64,000 nucleotides of DNA from Piromyces finnis (lineage: Eukaryota > Neocallimastigomycota > Neocallimastigomycetes > Neocallimastigales > Neocallimastigaceae). The notes beneath the pieces were generated by a model that was given only the letters and a program-made list of their open reading frames with translations, was not told where the DNA came from and ran no database searches. The position numbers were made by a program, and so were the translations under genes. How positions within the stretch are numbered: position 1 is the first letter of the stretch; each line of letters begins with the position of its first letter. The DNA is taken from NCBI GenBank assembly GCA_002104945.1, contig MCFH01000020.1:310001-374000 (forward strand). Reading direction: 5' to 3'. Below, one piece after another: positions 1 to 16,478 of this stretch.

Positions 1-279
1 TTAATTTCTTTATCAATATCATAGAAGTTTTCAGGTTTTTTTTATATATCTTTCATTTTCATTTTTTAATGTACATATATCTAGAGCATTTCCAATTTCT
101 TTTATTCTTTTTAGTTGGTCGATAATATCTTTGATCGAATTATTCATTGGAATTTCATATTCTTCTTCGTCTTCATTTTTCCCATTTTCCATTTCTTTAA
201 AAGAAATACAAGATTCGTTATCTAAAAAATTGATATTTTCATTTTCTTCTAAATTTAAATTTATTAAATCTTTTAAAAA
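1..279 (-). pseudogene. Partial open stretch at left edge, unrecognised acidic protein; frameshift or sequencing indel
   Basis: Read on the minus strand from an AAG acceptor at about 280, there is an open stretch of about 80 codons, rich in Glu, Asp and Asn, containing NEDEEEYEIPMNNSIKDI. It closes in a TGA just after an A8 run (plus-strand T8 near 36-43). One base added or removed in that run lets the reading continue to the edge as KPENFYDIDKEI. This fits either a terminal or internal exon with a homopolymer sequencing error, or a decaying gene. No family is recognised. Codon content is less AT-extreme than the spacer around it, which is why I report it. The rest of the gene, if any, lies outside the window to the left. 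Confidence 0.35.
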
Positions 280-489
280 CTTTTAATAAAAAAAAAACCA
301 ATAATACCAATACTAGTAAAAAATATAAATAATATTTTTAGCTAATTTTAAGCTGAAATAATAAATTAGTAGTTAGGCAATATAGATTAAATAAGCATCT
401 TTTTAATCTACCTTAAATAAATATTATATAATATTAAATAAACCCATTTATATTAATAATAATCCTTAAGATTTTTTTTTTTTTTAAAT

Positions 490-890
490 TACTATTCAAA
501 GCTTCTGGTTTGTCTGTGGATTTTCATTGGGTTTTGTCATGGGTTGAGTTATTATTAATTATTAAGTATTAATGCCCTTTCTAATTTACTACTATGATAA
601 TAACACTCGTCTAGCTATCCTGAGAGGGACAAAGTGTACATGATACATTTCAGATTAGAACTTTATAAGTGGAGACACGAGACCAAAAATTGACTATATA
701 TAGCATTATGGTTGGAAATATCGTACAACAACATGCATCTAATGTACATAGATTAAATGAGCGTCGAAACAGAAGATTTAGTATGACAGACCAGAAGTGT
801 TGCAACCACCTAGTAATAGGAAAGGCCCAACATTTTTTAAGAACCACCATTGAGGCTTACTCTGATTAATGGGAGAAATGCACTCGGAAG
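490..890. other. Compositionally distinct, GC-richer patch of unknown origin
   Basis: The base composition changes abruptly here to roughly 40% G+C by eye, against well under 20% on either side. It carries overlapping 66-codon open frames on both strands (669-869 + and 650-850 -). Neither has a recognisable domain, and a frame open on both strands at higher GC is weak evidence of coding. The patch ends in a run of about 20 A at 893-914 on the plus strand. It may be a fragment of an inserted element, a structured RNA or laterally acquired DNA. I cannot decide between these. Confidence 0.4.
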
Positions 891-1751
891 TTAAAAAAAA
901 AAAAAAAAAAAAAACTATAATTCATTGTATTTTTAAAAAATACATTATCATCTATTTAATTATTTTTAATGACCTACCAAAGAGAAAAGAAAGAAAAAAA
1001 GAAGAGTCAAATTGTCAACTTTTATTTTAATAATTTAAACATATGTAAGAATAAATATTCAAATATTATTATAAATTAATCAATATTATAAACTAAACAA
1101 ACGTTGCACAAAACATTTGACAATATATAAAAATTAAAAATAACCACATTTTAAAAACAATTAATAATAATTAGAACTTGAAATATTTCTGTGTTTTAAA
1201 GCTATTTAAAAAAAAAAAAAAGAAAATAAATTATTCAATAATTCATCGTATTTATACGAAAGTTTCTTTTTTCTTGCATTTCCTAAAAAAATATAAGACG
1301 TAATAAATAATTATTATTTCAAAAAATTGTAAAATAAAAAATGACTTTGCATTTTTAATAATTTGAATATATGAAATAGGTATGTCTTATTAATTGAAAT
1401 GTAAGAAATACATAATAATAAATATTTTATAAGCCATAATGTATTGGTATTTAAATATATAAATTGTATCTGTAGTTTTAATATTAATTATTCTTACAAT
1501 GTAAAATATAGTAATATAAATGTAAAATAAGCCATAATATTTTAATATCTTCGTGATATTTAAATTATTAAAATATTTCCCCAAATAGTTATTATTGGTA
1601 CATCAAAAATAATAGATAGTAACTAATATATATAAAGAGTATAGAGCTCTTCTAAACTAAAACGAGGTCGATTTGGTTAATTATCAATTATTTATCTAAA
1701 GTCAAAATTTAAAAAAGTTTCAAATATAAAACTACTAATAATAAGGTTAAA

Positions 1752-1795
1752 TTTATGCATTCCCATGTTTCAAGAACAATATGGGAATGCATAAA
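1752..1795. repeat. Perfect 15-bp inverted repeat with 14-nt loop
   Basis: The arms TTTATGCATTCCCAT (1752-1766) and ATGGGAATGCATAAA (1781-1795) are exact reverse complements and flank a 14-base loop. The stem contains a TCCCAT/ATGGGA core, unusual in this AT-rich surrounding, so chance palindromy from pure A/T is a poor explanation. It may be the folded core or terminal repeat of a decayed small transposable element. Confidence 0.75.
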
Positions 1796-2989
1796 GAGCA
1801 ATTTGGGGTATCACTAAATATGGTTATATTAACATGTTACAACTCACTTGTAATATTATTTATTATTTAAAACTATTGGATTAACTAGAAAGGAATTGAT
1901 GTATTTAATAGTAATGGTGAATCTTATTTTATTGTCAATAAAAGTTTGGTCCATCTAGCCTTATTAAAAAAAATGATATTTTAGAATACAGTATATTCAA
2001 GGATAAAGAAGAAATTTACCATTAGGAAAATAACAAAATTAAAAATAAAAAGATAATACAAGAGTTATAGTTCTGATTTCAGTGGAACTACTAACATGAA
2101 TTTTATTATCTCCTACTTTATCAAATATATCTTTAACTTTAAAAAATATACTTATTAGAAATCTAGAGGGATACTTTGCTATAAATTATTAAAGCATTAA
2201 GATAAAGAACTGAGAAAATTTTAATAGAAATATTTTAAATGAAATTTGGCCAAAACACAATACTATGACAATAATGAATATATATAAACAAAAGATTTTA
2301 TTATATTGTGTTATGAATAAAAAATTTAATTATATGATTATTTATTGGACACTGAAAGTAAATTAATAGATCTGGTATAATTCAAAGTATACAAATATTG
2401 AGTAATTGAATTTCATTTATTTAACAGTAAATGAATATATCCAATCATTTAGTCCTTGTTGATTTTTCAAAAAGACGCTTTAATGGTCTTATTATTAATA
2501 ATATCATTGTTAATAGCAATAATATTAATAATAGTGAAAGTAATAAGAATAACGATAGTAACAATAGTAATGTAATATTTTTAATGATAATAATAACATA
2601 ACATTAATAATATGAGAAATAATAACGATAGTTCCATTTTATCAATCAAATAGTTTATATTAATTTTAATGCTTTAATAAATAGGGTGAATATTAATTCC
2701 CAGATATTGGAAACAATATTAACAATACATAAATATAATAATATATAAAAATACAAATGTCCTATTAGATTTAAACAAGCATATATATATATATTAATTC
2801 ATAAAGCGAAAAATAGTGAATAAAATCCTTATGTAAAAATATATATGGTGTCGAACCGGAAGCCTTCTTAAAATTTCAATTGATTGTTTAAAATAATCAT
2901 ATCTTGTAAAGCAACACTACTGACTTTAGTTGAATCCATGTTTATTTGAAAATATGTTTGGTAGAGAGTTACACTCCATTCGGACAATA

Positions 2990-4065
2990 TTTTTTAAAAT
3001 AATATCAATTTTTATACTGGTTTGTAAGATATTGCAATCAAAGACTTTATTTTGGTTTTTTGTCTTATGTGTTTAGGGATATGAACCTAAAAATCTCAGT
3101 AAATGAAATACCTTCGGAGGACTTTTCCATCGAAAACAAAATGTAGTGATATGATATGTATGAAGGCAATTTAAGTTATTCCTTTATTTGTGTTAATAAA
3201 TATTATTAATTACCTTTATATAATATAGACTATATAAATTTTATTTACGATGGTGAATATTATAAAGAAGAATATGATAAGTTAGTAAATGAATGTTCAT
3301 GTAAAGAACTTACCAGAGAATGCGTTGAGTCATATTACGCATTTTTTTTTTTTTATTAATGGAGACTAAAAAAAAGAATCAATCTCAAGAGTTACGGAAA
3401 ATGATAATATTTGTAATATTTACTTTGGATGTGAATTGGATTAACAATAATAAATGACAAATTATTGAAATTTACAAAAAAATTTGTTATACAGGTATTT
3501 CTGATATAAAATCTAAGAGATCAAATAAATTTAGATTCAAATCTAAGTCTCACACATTTATTTGAAATTGTGTTAAAAGCTATGAAAAATTCAAAACAAC
3601 TTCAAAATTTATTCATCTTATTTCTAATTATAATATAAATTTTAATAACTACTGTGTGATTTTGTTTAAGACTATTTAAAAACTGTTGGAAATAGGAACT
3701 ATGATAAAGATAATTTTTTTTTTAAATTAGGAACAGGTGTCAAGTTCTGCGAACTTACAAGTAGTGTTATTAATATACGTAATATTAGCTCAAATAATAA
3801 AAATACTTATTCTATATATAAGTTTAAAGATAAATCTTGAAATAGTTATATGGATGATCCACTTACAAACAATCAAGAATATATATCTTCACCAAAGTAT
3901 TTACGAGATTGTTAATAGATTAAGTATAAGATTGATAATCATTTTACTGAGCATAATTCATTTTATTTTAGAAATTATAACATTGTCCATATTTCACTTA
4001 TCAAGTGAGGCTTTTCTTTCACTAATCATTTTATATTCATTATTTATATTATTTATATATTTATT
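2990..4065 (+). pseudogene. Degenerate protein-coding tract, family unrecognised
   Basis: Several consecutive plus-strand stretches read like protein with sparse stops. One frame from about 3040 to 3345 carries VNEIPSEDFSIENKM, then two stops, then IDYINFIYDGEYYKEEYD and KELTRECVESYYA. A second block (about 3500-3680) has FRFKSKSHTF and SYEKFKTTSKFIHLISNY. A third (about 3690-3990) has YDKDNFFFKLGTGVKFCEL, one stop, DDPLTNNQEYISSPKYLR, two stops, and IDNHFTEHNSFYFRNYN. Frame changes between blocks fall near homopolymers. The amino-acid mix, with Cys and aromatic residues, is unlike random AT-rich DNA. I read this as a dead copy of a gene, perhaps from a lineage-specific secreted or membrane family. 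The product is unknown. Confidence 0.5.
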
Positions 4066-4767
4066 ATAATTAATCTAACCATTTTGTAACTAAATTTTTG
4101 ATATTTCATTATTTCAAAATTATGATTATATTTTAAATATTAAAGAACTTCCAATAAATGTTGAAAAAAAGCTGTATGACTGAAATAATAATATGTCATG
4201 ACGTAAGTTAGCAAGATAAGCATCACTAGTAAAATAAAATTCCTAATTAATACCTATCTGAAATATCATAACCTAACATATAGCAAAATCCATTAGAAAA
4301 AATCTTGGGAATTGACATCTGTGGAGCCTAACCAGAATTTTAATGTATGCTAAGACAGGACTTAACAACCAGGATAAAAATGATGGTTATAAATTAAATA
4401 TTTGTATTGTGGCTTATAAAAACATATAATATAATGTAATAATATGTTTCAATTCTAATAATAAAAGAAAGAAATTAACCAACTTTTTTTTTTTTTTTAA
4501 AAAATTTATAAACTTTAAATTATATTAAAAAAATTTAAAATATTAATTAAATATTTTTAAAAATCATTTTTAGGTAACAACTTTTTTTTAAAAAAAAAAA
4601 AAAATAAATAAATACTATTATAGATAAAATATTTTTTTTTTATTTTAATAAATGTAAATACATCACTTTTAATATTAATAAAGTTATTTTTAAAAAGTAG
4701 GATATTTCAATCCTTTATTGATAATAAGTGTATAACATCATTAAATAATAAATATTTATTAATAAAG

Positions 4768-9588
<4,821 letters not shown>

Positions 9589-10514
9589 AAACTTTACATA
9601 ATTAATATATATATATTTTTTTTTAGACTAGGAAATATATATATTTTTTTATTATTTTTTTTTTTATTTTAGTATTTATTTAAAATTTTATTTTAAAATA
9701 AAATAAATATATATATGTATAAAACAATAATAAAATATTAAAAAGTTGTTTTTTTTTTTTATTTTTTATTTTTATTTTTTATTATTTTATTTTATTTTAT
9801 TTATTTAATTTATTTCTTTTTTTTTTTTATTATTATTATTATTATTTATTTTTGGGATATTAATAGTAATCTTTATGGTAAATAAAGTTTATATTTCAAG
9901 TTATATAAAGATCTATATATATATTAAAATTGAAAATCTTTTATAGTATTATATAAATTAGTATTTCCTTCTTATTATATTTTGTAAATTAATTTTTGGT
10001 AATAATAATAAAAAAAATAATAATAATTATAAAATAAAATAAAATAAAAATAATAAAAGAAATAAAAAATTAAGGATTAAATGATTAATTACAAAAGATA
10101 AAATTGTATAAATTATTAAATATGTATGAATTAAAAATTATTGGTTTTTTTTATATATATGGATTATAAAATGAATTAAATAGTTTTCGTTGTAATATAT
10201 TTAGATTGATGAACTTTTTTTTTTACTTTTCCTTTTTTTTTCATAGGTATTGTTTTCATTAGATTCATTAGATATTTTATGTAATATTATATTTTATTCT
10301 TGATTTTTTTATTTCATTTTTCATTTATATTTTGTTTTATTTACTTTTAAATTAAATGATTTTGTGATTTTATTTTCTTCTAACATTTAACTTCATATTT
10401 TTTATTGTTTTTAAGAATGATTTTTAATTTATTCTCTTTTGACTTGTTTTTTCTTTAATATTTTTTAATTGATCTTTACTTGTTTTTACTTATTTTAGGA
10501 GATAAATATTTAAT
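9589..10514. other. Convergent intergenic region, WD40 gene and PRS5-like gene
   Basis: A 926-bp spacer between two convergent 3' ends. It consists of T-rich and AT-rich tracts, including ATT repeats near 9827-9846, and presumably holds both 3' UTRs and polyadenylation signals. No gene is seen. Confidence 0.8.
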
Positions 10515-12099
10515 TTATTCCATGTAGATGTCAGAAACTCTGTATTGAGATGAAACACTTTCACCATTGTGAATACGTCTAATAGTTTCAGCAAAAACTG
10601 GAGCAATATCGAAAACCTTAATCTTCTTGCATTGTTTAACATGTTCATCTTGTGGAACACTGTTACTAACAATTAATTCATCAATAACACTGTCATTAAT
10701 ACGTTGAACAGCATCACCAGAAAGAATAGCGTGAGTAATAAGTGCGTAAATCTTCTTAGCACCATTATCAACTAATAATTGAGCAGCCTTGGTAATGGTA
10801 GAAGAAGTATCAATAATATCATCAATAAGAATACAGACCTTGTCCTTAACATCACCAACAAGAGTCATTTCATCATTATGGAAACCACGGTCCTTGTGAA
10901 CAAGGGCAACAGCCATCTTTAATGATTCAGCTAAGGCAGTAGCTCTTTATATATAATATAATTATATTATTTAAATTATTATTATTATTAAAAATATATT
11001 ATATAACAATCAATCAATAGTATATATTTAAATAATATCGATTATTATTTAATTACCTCTTGGCACCTCCAGCATCTGGAGAAGTAATTACAGCTTGTTG
11101 ATAATCTGGAATGTTCATCTTAATGTACTTTGTCATTAAAGTTTGACTAGATAAGTTATCAACTGGAATATCAAAGAAACCTTGGAATTGTGGGTCATGT
11201 AAATCCATAGTCATAATGTTATCGGCACCAGCTTCAACAATCATTTTAGCAACTAAGTTACCAGCACGACAAGTCCAGTGCTTGTATTGACCAGAATGGT
11301 CATTTGAGGCTGGAATTTCACCAAGGTTAGTGATACTAACATTCTTTTTTTGCTTGGATTCGGATGGTTCAACTAATTTAAAATTTAAATAATTTTAAAT
11401 TTTTAAAAATAAATTGTCAAATATAAAATAAAAATTTAAAATTTTATATTGTTATTATTATGTTTTGCTTTGTTTTTGTTTTTTTTTCATTTTATTTTTT
11501 TTTAAAATTTTTTTGATTATTAATTTGTACAATATAAAATTAATATTTACCAGTCTTAGTTAAGTTTTCTAATTTTGACTTTTCACTTTCTGGAATTCTA
11601 GAAATAGTTTTACCATTCTTAGTATATGGAGAATTTGGAAGACGAGAGTATGGGAAAGATGGAATGACACAAACAATTCTCCTGTTGAATTTTTAATATA
11701 ACCATTATATAAAAAAATATTTTATGTTTTAATATATTATACTTTTAAACAAATTAACTGAATTAAAAAAAAAAGGAAGGTAATTCAATTTATTAAAAAA
11801 TATTTTTAAAATAATTTTAGAATTTATAAAAAGAATTTTTTTGATAATTACTTGGCACTGGTAATTTTACAAGCAGAAACCATGATCAATAATTCAATTA
11901 AGTTATCGTTAACATGACCACAACCAGATTGAACAATGAAGATATCCTTTCCTCTGACAGATTCGAATAATTCAACATTAGTTTCTTGGTTAGAGAATTT
12001 AGATAAATTACATTTTCCTGGGACTAAACCAAGTTGATTGCAAATTAATTCAGTAAGGTGTGGGTGAGAGGAACCAGAGAAAACAACAATGTTCTTCAT
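10515..12099 (-). CDS. PRS5: Ribose-phosphate diphosphokinase subunit, Prs5-like
   Basis: Four exons, read on the minus strand: 12099-11852, 11681-11551, 11372-11057 and 10944-10515, giving 374 residues. The family converts ribose 5-phosphate and ATP to PRPP for nucleotide, His and Trp synthesis in the cytosol. Visible signatures are [27 protein letters not shown] and QSGCGHVND at the N-terminus, [18 protein letters not shown] in the middle, and the PRPP-binding loop near [15 protein letters not shown]. The catalytic flexible loop, RQDKK in active enzymes, is replaced by [12 protein letters not shown] followed by an insertion of about 50 residues. That arrangement, with SPDAGGAKR and RRIHNGES, matches yeast Prs5, a subunit of hetero-oligomeric PRPP synthetase. 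Whether it is catalytic on its own is doubtful; an active partner should be encoded elsewhere. Confidence 0.9.
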
Positions 12100-13778
12100 T
12101 TTTGTTTAATAATTTATATTATTTTATTATATAACTACAAGTAAGAAGGTATATATTTTTTTTAAAAAAATTTATAAGTTAATAAAAAATATTATAAATT
12201 ATTTAAATTGATTTTCATTTTATTTAATTATTTTATACAATGTTATATTTATATTGTATTCTTTAGTTTATTCAATATTATCTATAAATATTTTAAATAA
12301 TTATTATTTATTTATTTATTATCATTATTATAATATATCATTTTCTAGAGTATTGTAGATTATTCAATTTACAAATTCAATTTTAAAATTTTAACTATTT
12401 TTTAATTATCTACTATGAAATGATATCATATTTCAAAGATTTCGACTATATACTTATTATTTTCTTTTTTTTTACTTATAAATATTTGTTATATACTATT
12501 TTTACTTCACTTTTTCAAATATATATATACTTATAATAAATAAATTACGATTATTACATTAATTCAGAATAATTTTTTTTTGTAAAGAACTAATTAAAAA
12601 AAAAAAAAATGTTTTAAATTCAAAACAAAATGAAAAAAAAAAAAAAAATTAATCAATAATAATTGAAATTAATATATTGTATAATATAATTTTACCAATA
12701 TATTAATTAAATTGAAAAATTTTAAAACATCAAATAGGAAAAGATCAAAAAAAAAAAAAATGTTTGAAAAAATTTGAAAAAGTTGATTATTATATAAAAA
12801 GATGATATAGAATAATATTAAAATATATTATTCTATATCATAGCTACCTACCATAATAATAAATAGTCATTTTTTTCTATAATCAATTAACCTGAAGAGT
12901 TTTGATGTTTTCATTTTTTTAATATAGGAAACAATTTTAAAAAAATTATAATAAATAAAATTTTTTAAAAAAGATTAAATTTTAATACATTTTCAATTTT
13001 TACGTATTAAGATAATGTATTAAATTTGAATTAACGTATTAAAGCTATAATTTTTAAAAGTAAAAAAGGGAATGAAATAATAGTCAAAATATCTATATAG
13101 AACTATATTGCTTTACAAGAAATATAAATGATTACTTTATTTCATATAATCTATTTTAAGAAAAAAAATTATACCTATTTCTTTTTCGGTATAATACTGA
13201 AAAATATATACAAATAAATAAAAAAAAAAAAATACAAATAATAATATTAAACTTTATAAAAATACAATATATATTTGTTATAGAAAAAGATTTTATTATT
13301 TTATGTAATATTTATTAATAAATAACGCATATTTATAAATGTGGAATTTGATTTGAATAATAATATTTTCTATACAATCTAGAGAGAAATATATAATAAT
13401 CTAGATATTTTACAAACAAATAAATAAATAATATAAAATATATAAAATATATTTATGGTATAATAATAATAATAAAAAAAAAACATATTAAATACTAAAA
13501 TATTAAAATGCTCTAATTTGTTAATGATTAATTTGGTAACTCTATATTTGTTTTGTGCTTTCTTCCTTTATATAAATAAAAAAAAAAGGAAGGGAAAAGA
13601 TAATACGCTTATAATGATTAAAAAAAGAAAATCATATAATTTACTATTAGTATGATATAAACAAATATCAATATATAGCACTTTACATATTTCATATATA
13701 ATGAAATAAAAATAAATAAATAAATAAATAAAAAATAAATTAAAAGTATGATGAATAAAAATAAAAAAACGATATATT
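12100..13778. other. Intergenic region upstream of the PRS5-like gene
   Basis: 1.7 kb between two minus-strand genes. It must hold the PRS5-like promoter (next to 12099) and the 3' UTR of the winged-helix gene (next to 13779). A perfect palindromic hairpin lies at 12802-12841. Otherwise I see AT-rich spacer with A and T homopolymers and no gene. Confidence 0.75.
12802..12841. repeat. Perfect 17-bp inverted repeat with 6-nt loop
   Basis: ATGATATAGAATAATAT (12802-12818) and its exact reverse complement (12825-12841) flank the loop TAAAAT. The length and tightness suggest a cruciform or RNA hairpin, although the AT-only background makes palindromes easier to obtain by chance. Confidence 0.75.
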
Positions 13779-16478
13779 TTACTTTGACCATAACATTTCA
13801 TCTAACAATGAATAATTAAAAGAATCATTAATATTGTTTGATTGCGAATTAGTAGAAGTTGATGTTGTATCTGAAAATGTAGATAAAGGATTGATAGTAT
13901 TGTTAATGTTATTAGGTCTCAATATATCCATTACATTTGATGAAAGTGGATTATTTGATATAAGATATTGTAATCGAGGATCCATATAATATGAAGATAG
14001 TAGTGGTAAATTATTTGTTGATGGTGAAAATAAATCTTGATTAAGAGGTGATGTGTTTTCAAATTCAGAAGCTTCTGTACCAGTTTGATGGAGTGATTCT
14101 ACTATTGTAGAATTAGAGCTAGCAGTTGAATTATTTGGGATTAATAATAAATTTGAAGGTAAAAGGTCCAATTCATCGGTTGAATTTCCAACAACGGTTT
14201 GAGATAATGATACTGGATCTTCTTGTATAATTTGATTATAAAGATCTATTGAGGAGATATAAAATGAAAAAGATTATTAAAATAAACATAAATTTCATTA
14301 TATATATATTAGTTCATATAATTATTTATAATAATTATCATAGCTAACCATAAAATATATATATATATAAATTATATATACCTTTATTTTTATCATTACT
14401 ATAAGTTATTGAATCTAGATTCATATCATTTAAACTTGACTGTAAATCATATTTAGTAATATCATTTAAATCACCTTTTTTATTTTCTAAATTAAGACCT
14501 GATGAATTATAAAGTAACAAGTTCTCGTTTTTAGTATCAATAGATGGTGAAATTCCGTTTGCCTTGATTTTGTTAGGAGAATCTATTTACAAGTATGGGT
14601 TTAAAATTAGATAATTAATATATGAATTGCAAGGATTAAATTATAATAATAATGATACTAATAATCCAATTCTTTTAACTACCATTTATTGAATTTAATA
14701 TATAATTGTCAATCGAATTTTCAAAAGAAATGTTATTATTAATCACAGAAGGAGGTGATATCATTTCTATTTATTTAATATTTCAATAAGAAAAAAATTA
14801 GTATATATTCTTTATTGGCTTATTTATTCCGATAAAGAACAAAATAATATCATATAATAAATTTACCTTGTAATGGTTGTTGTTTTACATTTGAATTATT
14901 AATTTGATCATTTGATAAATTTGGTTTTGACGTCTCAACAGATTTATTTCTTTTAATGTTAAATATATTTATATTCTCTTTATTGGTTAAGACACTATCA
15001 TTTGAATTTAAAACTTTTATATTTTCAGAAGTTATATTTTCATTACTGCTATTGTTATTATTATTGATTAAAGAATTTGATTCGGATGGGCCATTCATAT
15101 CTAAAAAATATATAAATAATATTTATGTATAAAATTTTCATTGAATAATATTATTAGTTGAATTATTGATACATCAAAATTTTAAAACTAATATATATAT
15201 ATAACCATTAAATTATTTTTTTCAACATTTATTTTACTACATACAATCCTTCCTCCTTATTTGCTTTTTTCTTTTTCTAGATTTATTATTTTTATTATTA
15301 TCATATTCTTTATTAATTTTATACAATCCGTTAATTCTTATAACTCTTTCTTTTTGGCATGCTTTTTTAAGAGCTTGACTAGCAGATGGTCTAAATCCTT
15401 CTGGTATGCCTATGCAATTCAACTCCATCCAATCAAAAATATCTTTAGGTTTTACACCTTTATTATCATCAATGGAGCTTAATGCCTGAACAATCATATC
15501 TTCATAAGAACCTAATGGACCAGTTCTTGGTTTTCTTCCTGATGGTGTTAATTGAATTGTTTTTTTTTGTAAAGCACCAAAATTAAATAAATTTCTGTGT
15601 TCATATTCATAAACTTTTTTCTTTAACATTTTCCCTATTGAATTTTTCGAGTTATCTTTTTTCTTTGAATTTATTATTATTGAATTATTATCTATAAAAT
15701 TATTAAAATTTAATTTTTTTTTATAAAATTTTTAATTTTGAAAAGTTGAATTAGTATATAACAAAGACTTTAAAATATTATTTATTATGGGATTTTACCG
15801 TTTATAATTAAAAATTGTGAAGGTACTGGTGAAAAAAAATAGGGTGAATTAATATTGGATATAACAGAAGATTTTAATGTACTTGGATTTCCATATAGCA
15901 CTTGATTTATCATATTATTAACATCTAAATGTTTTAATGAAGCTTGAAGTAATAATGATACAAGTATAGGTATAGAAAGCTTTTCTAACTTTTCTTTTTT
16001 CTATCAATAAAAAATAGCATTATTTGAAATTAAAAAAAATATTATATATGTTACCATTAATGATAAAAAAAATAAAAGTAGTAAAATTATAAATATATAT
16101 TTTGTCGAAATACTTTACATGTTCAAATGGACCTTTACACTTTTTACAGAGTTTATGAGAAAAAACAAAAGCTTTTTGAATTTCACTATCTTCAATTTGG
16201 TCCTTATTTTTTTCATTTTCTTTATTTTCTTCCTTTTCTTTATTTACTTTCTTTTCTTCTTTATCTTCATTTACTTTTTCTTGTTCTTTTTTTTCTTTAT
16301 CATTTTCAATTATTTGTCCACAGATTAGACAATGCTTTATATCATTCTCATTTTGGGGTTTATTTTGATTCAAATTATTTAAAATAACGTTCGATTCTAT
16401 CTTTTCATTTGGATTATTTGATTGAATGATTTCATTAGAATTAACCGACACTTTATTTGACATTGAAATATCATTCAT
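13779..16478 (-). CDS. Winged-helix (H15-like) nuclear protein with split zinc-ribbon motif
   Basis: Seven exons on the minus strand: 16478-16119, 16000-15799, 15691-15245, 15100-14867, 14766-14683, 14582-14382 and 14245-13779; 664 residues with all phases consistent. Residues 50-53 (CLIC) and 111-114 (CKKC) form two CxxC pairs separated by a 57-residue Lys/Glu-rich linker, possibly a zinc-ribbon split by an insertion. Residues about 248-315 (SYEDMIVQALSSIDD, PKDIFDWMEL, RPSASQALKKACQKERVI) look like a winged helix of the linker-histone H15 type, followed by a basic stretch RKRKKQIRRK that could be a nuclear signal or DNA contact. The C-terminal half is Asn/Ser-rich and probably disordered. 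I infer a DNA-binding regulator. No precise family or target is recognised, and GDS1-like fungal factors are an alternative match. Confidence 0.75.

Larger units (their letters stand above)
280..4767. other. Accessory or decayed region upstream of the WD40 gene
   Basis: This 4.5-kb stretch has no intact gene that I can support. Within it are a GC-richer patch (about 490-890), a perfect inverted repeat (1752-1795), several loose AAT-rich runs (about 2500-2640) and a plus-strand tract with degenerate coding character (about 2990-4060). Each of these is listed separately. The remainder is AT-rich spacer with homopolymers. 4500-4767 is probably the promoter of the WD40 gene. Confidence 0.5.

Noticed and set aside
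615-640. CTGAGAGG word resembling the CUGAGA core of a TPP riboswitch
   Set aside because: The ACC-U-GAUC and other conserved parts are absent and there is no thiamine gene near it. The THI20 leaders and introns also lack a convincing TPP aptamer.
2840-2875. TCGAACC-like T-arm motif (reverse-strand GGTTCGA)
   Set aside because: No 5-bp T-stem or acceptor stem can be paired around it and no D- or anticodon arm fits, so it is not a tRNA gene.
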